From: Hyphomicrobiales bacterium
GTDB taxonomy: Bacteria > Pseudomonadota > Alphaproteobacteria > Rhizobiales > GCA-2746425
Length of the DNA: 11,119 nucleotides
NCBI GenBank assembly: GCA_002746425.1
Contig: NVXB01000017.1
Span: forward strand, 11,897 to 23,015
Direction of reading: 5' to 3'
Shown here one piece after another: positions 6,667 to 11,119 of this stretch. Made by a program: the position numbers and the translations under genes. Under the pieces are notes generated by a model. The model was not told where the DNA came from and made no database searches. It saw only the letters and a list, made by a program, of their open reading frames with translations. Position 1 is the first letter of the stretch, and each line of letters begins with the position of its first letter.

Positions 6667-6690
6667 TCAAGTCCCCCCCTTTCAAGCGCA

Positions 6691-7230
6691 TTAAATGCTG
6701 ATAGCATGGTCATTGTTATCAGCCGCGATTAGGTCTTCTTCGACCAAAGCTCTGCGCTCTTCGCCTTTGTAAGCTGGACTATCAAAGCGGCGGCGGTCCG
6801 GACCAAAAAATGTTTTGGTACGCACAAAGGGCCGCGGCGAAACAACCGACATGACAATACGTTGATACAGTGCTTTTGCGGAAAGCGGTTTACAGATGAA
6901 TTCTGTTACGCCCGCATCACGCGCTTCCATTACTTTTTTCTTGTCCGAATGTCCGGTGATCATGATGATCGGAACATACGGGTTTGTGCTGCTATCGACG
7001 TTGCGAAGCATTCTTGTTAGTTCAAGTCCGTTAAAGATAGGCATAGCCCAGTCAACAACCACAAAATCAGGGACATTTGACTGGAACATTTCCAGACCAG
7101 AGGCACCGTCTTCAGCCTCTATTACTTCGCGTATGCCGTAGCCATGTAGAAGCATACGGACAATGCGCCTCATATGTGAATTGTCATCCACAACCAAACA
7201 ACGTAGCGAAGATAGATCTACAGCATTCAT
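6691..7230 (-). CDS. Single-domain response regulator with C-terminal FFGPDRRR tail
   Basis: The product is a 179-residue CheY-like receiver (about 8-128) with all key residues: acidic pair D15-D16, phospho-accepting D60 in VVVDWAMP, T92 in MITGH, and K114 in CKPLS. There is no DNA-binding or enzyme output domain. The C-terminal 50 residues are basic then acidic, with FVRTKTFFGPDRRR at 135-148 and GEERR at 156-160; I recall this tail in other alphaproteobacterial receiver proteins, where it probably serves as a docking segment. ATG 7230 is preceded by a weak GAG ribosome site. It heads an operon with the Hpt gene. The role is likely phosphate transfer or binding to a partner protein, not direct gene control. 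Confidence 0.9.
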   Translation of the reverse strand: MNAVDLSSLRCLVVDDNSHMRRIVRMLLHGYGIREVIEAEDGASGLEMFQSNVPDFVVVDWAMPIFNGLELTRMLRNVDSSTNPYVPIIMITGHSDKKKVMEARDAGVTEFICKPLSAKALYQRIVMSVVSPRPFVRTKTFFGPDRRRFDSPAYKGEERRALVEEDLIAADNNDHAISI

Positions 7231-7543
7231 TTAATCTCAAAGCATTTATTTATACAAATAGAATTATTGATATAAATACCCTGTAAATTCTTAAAATATC
7301 GTTGCACTAAATACAACTTATAATACTGTTATCGATGCATATCCGACATTGGCACAATCTAGGATACATGTTGGGGGCAAATTTGTGCACTGCTTAAAAT
7401 AAACACCAAAATTATTTCTTACCCGGCGTCATATTTTTGCAGACATCACCATCCTTAGTCGATACATCACATACGCTTTAGTCACAGATATCGCCGCTTG
7501 CGCCTTACAAATCGCGGTTACGTGGTTGAACTACGGCAAATTC
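7231..7543. other. AT-rich divergent intergenic region between the response regulator and glpD
   Basis: This stretch of about 310 nt separates two divergent genes. The part near 7231-7330 is very AT-rich and should hold the response regulator promoter on the minus strand; TTTACA followed 18 bp later by TTCTAT is a weak candidate. I see no credible ORF, tRNA, CtrA-type site or strong hairpin in 7330-7540. The glpD control region begins at 7544. Confidence 0.5.
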
Positions 7544-7608
7544 TTTCGTTTTCTTTCGTTTGACACAAAGTCTAGGCGCACATTATAGTTAAACGAAAGA
7601 AAGCGAAA
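7544..7608 (+). promoter_or_regulatory. glpD promoter bracketed by two inverted 18-bp TTTCG operators
   Basis: TTGACA (7560-7565) and TATAGT (7584-7589), 18 bp apart, form a strong sigma-70-type promoter. TTTCGTTTTCTTTCGTTT (7544-7561) overlaps the -35. The reverse complement of 7591-7608, just after the -10, reads TTTCGCTTTCTTTCGTTT, identical at 17 of 18 positions. Each element is itself two TTTCG half-sites spaced 10 bp apart, so four half-sites bracket the core promoter. Repeated TTTCG words are typical of DeoR-family GlpR operators outside enterics, so repression by GlpR relieved by glycerol 3-phosphate is the likely scheme. No glpR lies in the window. Confidence 0.8.
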
Positions 7609-7653
7609 TACAGATGTAAATCTGCATTTCCGACGATAACAGGTGCCCTGACA

Positions 7654-9252
7654 ATGCCTTTGACGGCAAATACATCCCCCTCCACCGCACATGCTGCCAA
7701 AGCTGACGTTTCAGAACTTGGCGTTTCAGAACCCAATATCGTTGAGCCAGGCTATGATGTCTTTGTTATTGGCGGCGGAATCAACGGTGTCGGCATTGCT
7801 CGCGATGCCGCTGGCCGAGGCTATAGCGTTGCCCTTGCAGAAATGAATGATCTTGCATCGGGCACCTCCTCTGGTTCGACAAAACTCATTCATGGCGGGC
7901 TGCGCTATCTGGAGCATTTTGAGTTTCGACTGGTGCGCGAAGCACTGATGGAACGCGAAACCCTGTGGGCCATGGCCCCGCACATCATCTGGCCAATGCG
8001 CTTTGTACTGCCACACCATGCAGATACACGGCCCGCCTGGCTGCTGCGTATTGGTTTGTTTTTATACGATCACATTGGCGGGCGCTCAAAGCTACCAGGC
8101 ACCAGCACGGTAAACCTCACCAGCGACCCGGCCGGAAAACCTCTAAAATCCCACTTCAAGAAAGCATTTGAATATTCAGATTGCTGGGTCAATGACGCCC
8201 GTCTTGTGGTGCTCAACGCCCGCGATGCCGCCGACCGCGGTGCCAATATCATGACCCGCACAAAGGTTCAGTCATTGCAGCGCATAAGTGATCATTGGGA
8301 AATCGGGCTTGAAGATCAATCAAGTGGGCGCAGTTGGAGCGTTACGGCGCGCTGCGTGATCAATGCGGCAGGTCCGTGGGTCGATAAAATTCTTACCGGC
8401 GCTCTTGGGCGTAATGATGTGCACAATGTGCGCCTTGTGCAGGGCAGTCACATTGTTATTCACCGCAAGTTTGAAGACCCGCGCGCCTATTTCTTCCAGA
8501 ACAATGATGGTCGCATCTTTTTTGCTATTCCCTATGAGCAGGATTTTACGCTGATCGGAACCACCGATCGCGATTATGATGGCAATCCGGAAAACATTGC
8601 CATCACCCCCCAGGAAACCGAGTATTTGCTGGACGCTGCAACTGAGTATTTTGAAGAACCTGTCAGCGCGCAAGACATTGTATGGTCCTATTCGGGTGTC
8701 CGCCCGCTTTACGATGATGGCGCATCAAAAGCACAAGAAGCCACCCGCGATTACGTTCTCAAGGTTGATGGCGCGACAAATGAACCAAAGCTCATCAACA
8801 TTTTTGGTGGAAAAATAACGACTTACCGGCGTCTTGCTGAATCAATGCTTGAAAAGATTGGCGATGCCATTGGCACCAAAGGCGCGCCCTGGACCAAAAC
8901 GGCGCATTTGCCGGGCGGTGATTTTGAGGCCGAGGATTTCGACAAGCTTGTTGCCAAACTGATGCAGGATTGTCCTGTTATCACTCAGCGCCATGCCTGG
9001 CGGCTGGTGCGCCTATATGGCACCCGGGCCTGGCAGGCCATTGGCCACGCCAAGACAATGCTGGATTTGGGCCTATTTTTTGGCACAGATCTTTGCGCCG
9101 CAGAAGTTCGCTATTTGCAGGACCAGGAATGGGCACACACCGCAGAAGACATTCTGTGGCGCCGTACCAAACGCGGCTTATTGGCAAGCGCCCGCGACAC
9201 AGAAAAGCTGCAAGCTTTTTTGAACACACAACATGCCAACAGCGCAAAGTAG
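7654..9252 (+). CDS. glpD: Aerobic glycerol-3-phosphate dehydrogenase
   Basis: This 532-residue FAD enzyme of the inner membrane face oxidises sn-glycerol 3-phosphate to dihydroxyacetone phosphate and gives electrons to ubiquinone, the respiratory entry of glycerol use. The FAD fold is DVFVIGGGINGVGIARDAAG (35-54). The family motif TSSGSTKLIHGGLRYLEH lies at 71-88, and INAAGPWVD falls near 230-240. GVRPLYDDG near 350 and IFGGKITTYR near 385 are conserved, and the C-terminal domain ends with the AEDILWRRTKRGLL helix. The first 33 residues form an extension without obvious motif, common in alphaproteobacterial forms. ATG 7654 is preceded by AGGTG with somewhat long spacing. The gene is transcribed alone from a promoter with paired TTTCG operators. 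I see no glpK, glpF or glpR here. Confidence 0.96.
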   Translation: MPLTANTSPSTAHAAKADVSELGVSEPNIVEPGYDVFVIGGGINGVGIARDAAGRGYSVALAEMNDLASGTSSGSTKLIHGGLRYLEHFEFRLVREALMERETLWAMAPHIIWPMRFVLPHHADTRPAWLLRIGLFLYDHIGGRSKLPGTSTVNLTSDPAGKPLKSHFKKAFEYSDCWVNDARLVVLNARDAADRGANIMTRTKVQSLQRISDHWEIGLEDQSSGRSWSVTARCVINAAGPWVDKILTGALGRNDVHNVRLVQGSHIVIHRKFEDPRAYFFQNNDGRIFFAIPYEQDFTLIGTTDRDYDGNPENIAITPQETEYLLDAATEYFEEPVSAQDIVWSYSGVRPLYDDGASKAQEATRDYVLKVDGATNEPKLINIFGGKITTYRRLAESMLEKIGDAIGTKGAPWTKTAHLPGGDFEAEDFDKLVAKLMQDCPVITQRHAWRLVRLYGTRAWQAIGHAKTMLDLGLFFGTDLCAAEVRYLQDQEWAHTAEDILWRRTKRGLLASARDTEKLQAFLNTQHANSAK

Positions 9253-9318
9253 CTTTCAGCTCGCCACTTTGCCCAGCATTTTGAGTGCGTACGAATAACC
9301 ATAGCATCGCCTCATCAA

Positions 9319-9386
9319 ATGAAGGTTCTTCATAGCCGCCCCAAAAAAACGCTTTAATTTTGAAAAATCAGCACTTTTCCTGATTT
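9319..9386 (+). other. Two small hairpins in the glpD-desaturase gap
   Basis: ATGAAG (9319-9324) and CTTCAT (9328-9333) form a 6-bp stem with a 3-nt loop. AAATCAG (9365-9371) and CTGATTT (9380-9386) form a 7-bp stem with an 8-nt loop. Neither is followed by a T-run, so neither is a convincing terminator for glpD. The rest of the 9253-9400 gap shows no gene. Confidence 0.3.
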
Positions 9387-9400
9387 AAAGAAGGACATTC

Positions 9401-9445
9401 ATGCCATATATGTGTACCAGACTCTTATTGCCCCATCTTGCTTGA
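9401..9445 (+). CDS. Possible 14-codon leader peptide upstream of the desaturase gene
   Basis: ATG 9401 is preceded by AGAAGGA with a 5-nt gap, a better ribosome site than that of the desaturase itself. It opens a frame of 14 codons (MPYMCTRLLLPHLA) ending in TGA at 9443-9445, 40 nt before the desaturase ATG. It could be a regulatory upstream ORF, but short ORFs with good ribosome sites also arise by chance. The peptide has no run of one amino acid that would point to classic attenuation. Confidence 0.3.
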   Translation: MPYMCTRLLLPHLA

Positions 9446-9485
9446 CCAACGGGTATTGGGCGTTCAACACGAGGCGAGCGGGCTC

Positions 9486-10520
9486 ATGAATATAGAAACC
9501 ATACCGACAGCAGTAGATCAGACACTAACCGGGCGCGCCTGGATGAAGGTTCTTGCACCCTACCAAGTGGCCAGTAATTTGCGCGGCGCGATTGAAATTG
9601 CCATCACATTGGTGCCTTTCATGTCGCTTTGGGCACTTACCGCCGTTTTGGTTACCCACGGCTACACATTCGGTTATTTGCTGACAATTCCAACAGGATT
9701 GTTTCTGTTGCGGCTGTTTATGGTTCAGCATGATTGTGGTCACAGCTCATTCTTCAGCTCATCTCTTGCCAATAACTGGACTGGTCGCATCATTGGTGTG
9801 CTGACCTTGACCCCGTTTGATTTTTGGAAACACAACCATGCTTTGCACCATGCAGGTTCTGGCAATCTAGATCATCGCGGCGTTGGTGACGTTAGCACTT
9901 TGACCCTTCGCGAATATCGCGAGAAATCAAAGGGCGGCCGCTTTGCCTATCGCCTTTATCGCAATCCATTTGTCATGTTTGGCATCGGACCTGCTTATTT
10001 GTTCTTGCTAAAACATCGCCTGCCAATTGGCCGGATGCGCCGTGGTCTGAAACCTTGGGTTAGCACCATGGGCACAAACCTTGCTGCCGTCGTCATTGCT
10101 GCACCATTGATCTGGCTGGTTGGATGGCAAGCATTCTTCTTGATCCAGCTTCCCGTCACCCTTGTTGCAGCATCTGTTGGTGTTTGGCTGTTTTATGTTC
10201 AGCACCAATATGAAGACACCAGCTGGGAACACACAAACAGCTGGAACCGCCAAGAAGCTGCGTTGCATGGCAGCTCCCATTATGATCTGCCTGGTGTATT
10301 GCGCTGGTTTACGGCCAATATTGGCATTCACCACATCCACCACCTGTGCAGCCGCATTCCTTATTACAGCCTGACCAAAATCCTGCGTGATTTCCCGGAA
10401 CTGCGCGACATCTCCCGCTTGACGCTGGTGGAAAGCCTGCGTTGTCCAAAGCTCACCCTTTGGGATGAAGCACAAGGCCGTTTGATTTCATTCCGTGAAG
10501 CACGGGCATTGGCGGCTTAA
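9486..10520 (+). CDS. Membrane fatty acid desaturase (omega-6/delta-12-like)
   Basis: This 344-residue integral membrane di-iron enzyme inserts a double bond into acyl chains using oxygen and an electron donor. The three histidine boxes are present: HDCGH at 82-86, HNHALHH at 116-122, and HHIHH at 282-286. Hydrophobic segments lie at about 36-58, 62-80, 162-176, 197-213 and 215-238. The family resembles the omega-6 or DesA group; the exact position of desaturation cannot be read. The open frame extends to a TTG at 9438, but ATG 9486 gives the usual N-terminus (RAWMKVLAPYQVASN soon after the start), with GAGG 11 nt upstream. The ferredoxin reductase in the window could supply electrons, though nothing links the two directly. 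A strong intrinsic terminator follows, so the transcript probably ends after this gene. Confidence 0.92.
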   Translation: MNIETIPTAVDQTLTGRAWMKVLAPYQVASNLRGAIEIAITLVPFMSLWALTAVLVTHGYTFGYLLTIPTGLFLLRLFMVQHDCGHSSFFSSSLANNWTGRIIGVLTLTPFDFWKHNHALHHAGSGNLDHRGVGDVSTLTLREYREKSKGGRFAYRLYRNPFVMFGIGPAYLFLLKHRLPIGRMRRGLKPWVSTMGTNLAAVVIAAPLIWLVGWQAFFLIQLPVTLVAASVGVWLFYVQHQYEDTSWEHTNSWNRQEAALHGSSHYDLPGVLRWFTANIGIHHIHHLCSRIPYYSLTKILRDFPELRDISRLTLVESLRCPKLTLWDEAQGRLISFREARALAA

Positions 10521-10533
10521 TTTGCTACGCAAC

Positions 10534-10560
10534 AGGCATACTAATATAGCAATTATGCCT
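10534..10560 (+). repeat. Stem-loop between the desaturase stop and the terminator
   Basis: AGGCATA (10534-10540) and TATGCCT (10554-10560) can form a 7-bp stem with a 13-nt loop, 14 nt ahead of the main terminator hairpin. It may protect the 3' end of the mRNA or form part of a tandem terminator. Confidence 0.4.
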
Positions 10561-10573
10561 TCGAAATACCGCT

Positions 10574-10601
10574 AAGTAGCCCGCAAAACGGGCTACTTTT
10601 T
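10574..10601 (+). terminator. Intrinsic terminator after the desaturase gene
   Basis: AAGTAGCCCG (10574-10583) pairs perfectly with CGGGCTACTT (10589-10598) around the loop CAAAA, and the T-run continues to 10601. The 10-bp GC-rich stem, short loop and T-tract are those of a standard rho-independent terminator. Confidence 0.93.
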
Positions 10602-10625
10602 GCTGCGCCCCTTTGAGGTTGCAAA

Positions 10626-10669
10626 TTGTCATCCAACATTCGCAAAAATATTGTTTAACACCGTATAAT
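10626..10669 (+). promoter_or_regulatory. Candidate promoter region for the PhnD-like gene
   Basis: TTGTCA (10626-10631) and TATTGT (10649-10654) are 17 bp apart and could be a -35/-10 pair. A consensus TATAAT lies at 10664-10669 but lacks a good -35 at the right distance. Either would give a leader of about 140-160 nt. A single TTGTCAT resembles a PhoB half-site, but no second half-site follows at 11-bp spacing. Confidence 0.4.
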
Positions 10670-10682
10670 TGCTGTGATTGTT

Positions 10683-10796
10683 GCTTGCCGGAAATAACTT
10701 ACCCGTCTAACCTCACAGCAAGCTCTGGCCATGAAACGGGTCAGGCCACCCCTGCCGTTAAAGGCAGGAACAACTTGTTGGCCACGATTGCTGGCC
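10683..10796 (+). ncRNA. Possibly structured 5' leader of the PhnD-like gene
   Basis: The strongest element is the local hairpin CCTGCC (10751-10756) / GGCAGG (10763-10768) with a 6-nt loop. GGCCA (10780-10784) and TGGCC (10792-10796) form another small stem. Farther apart, GCTTGC (10683-10688) pairs with GCAAGC (10718-10723) and ACCCGT (10701-10706) with ACGGGT (10736-10741); these two cross, as in a pseudoknot. Six-base matches are expected by chance at this length. I do not recognise any known riboswitch class here. Confidence 0.35.
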
Positions 10797-10819
10797 GGAT
10801 TGATCGGGAGACACAACAC

Positions 10820-11119
10820 ATGAAAATGAAACAGCTCTTATTGGGCACAATAACAGGCGTCGCGCTTAGCTTTGGCCTTGCTGGCTTTGCAAATGCAGCT
10901 GATTGCCCACATGGCACACTGGACGATCGCTATTGCGATGTTGATGGCGATTTGCTGGCAGATACACCAACAGATGCATCACAGCTGGTTGATCCAGACA
11001 CACTGATTTTTGCCTACACTCCGGTGGAAGATCCCGCTGTTTACAAAACAGCCTGGGCCGATTTCCTCACCCATCTGGAAGCTGTAACTGGCAAGAAAAC
11101 TCTGTTCTTCCCTGTACAG
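10820..11119 (+). CDS. phnD: Phosphate/phosphite/phosphonate ABC transporter binding protein, PhnD-like (5' part)
   Basis: The first 100 codons are present; the gene runs off the window. Residues 1-26 are a signal peptide (MKMKQLLLGTITGVALSFGL..., cleavage near ANA|AD), so the product is periplasmic. The mature N-terminus has two cysteines (C29, C39) around CPHGTLDDRYC, then DVDGDLLADTPTD (40-52), a DxDGD loop resembling calcium-binding repeats. The PhnD core begins at about 62: LIFAYTPVEDPAVYKTAWADF, then a helix and GKKTLFFPVQ, the usual first strand-helix-strand of the fold. ATG 10820 follows GGGAG with a 9-nt gap; the ATG two codons later (10826) is an alternative. The permease and ATPase genes would be expected to the right. 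The true ligand (phosphonate, phosphite or another oxyanion) cannot be decided. Confidence 0.85.
   Translation, partial: MKMKQLLLGTITGVALSFGLAGFANAADCPHGTLDDRYCDVDGDLLADTPTDASQLVDPDTLIFAYTPVEDPAVYKTAWADFLTHLEAVTGKKTLFFPVQ

Noticed and set aside
8320..8673. Minus-strand ORF of 117 codons within glpD
   Set aside because: It lies wholly antisense to the strongly conserved GlpD core and shows no domain of its own.
10626..10650. PhoB box upstream of the PhnD-like gene
   Set aside because: Only one TTGTCAT half-site is visible, with no second half at the required 11-bp spacing.

Overview
The window reads as a chromosomal segment of an alphaproteobacterium, probably close to Hyphomicrobiales. The support is a CueR/HmrR-type operator of the alphaproteobacterial form, a response regulator ending in an FFGPDRRR tail, a ubiquinone-linked GlpD, a membrane fatty acid desaturase, and moderate GC with strong coding bias. 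This placement is inference from protein style, not from a marker gene. I see no rRNA, tRNA, CRISPR array, insertion sequence or phage gene.

Left block (1-3310, minus strand): a compact copper operon. Transcription should start at a CueR-type promoter near 3282-3312, which has a 23-bp operator inside a 19-bp spacer. It runs through copA (a Cu(I) P1B-ATPase with YHS and heavy-metal-binding domains in place of HMA domains), cueR (the Cu(I) sensor), a small anchored cytochrome c, and a secreted or membrane protein cut off by the window edge. The genes are packed: the copA stop lies in the cueR Shine-Dalgarno region, and cueR and the cytochrome gene overlap by 8 nt.

Middle block (3530-7230): a plus-strand gene for a small protein with an ISHSxALE...DWNTLHA N-terminus (Glyoxalase_8-like) faces away from copA. 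Beyond it, on the minus strand, come an FAD/NAD(P)H ferredoxin reductase with a 12-bp stem-loop just upstream, a secreted His/Met-rich protein with an 18-bp palindrome upstream, and a two-gene phosphorelay module (receiver protein followed by an Hpt protein). The His/Met-rich protein may belong to the copper response, but this is inference.

Right block (7654-11119, plus strand): glpD, whose promoter is bracketed by two inverted copies of an 18-bp TTTCG element, very likely the repressor operators; a fatty acid desaturase followed by a clear intrinsic terminator; and the start of a PhnD-like periplasmic binding protein preceded by a leader of about 140 nt that contains hairpins.

Most genes belong to known families. 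The less familiar parts are regulatory: the operator geometry at copA and glpD, the unassigned palindromes at 5232-5265, 6044-6061 and 3406-3417, the leader before phnD, and a possible 14-codon leader peptide before the desaturase. I found no clear sign of a wholly new system.
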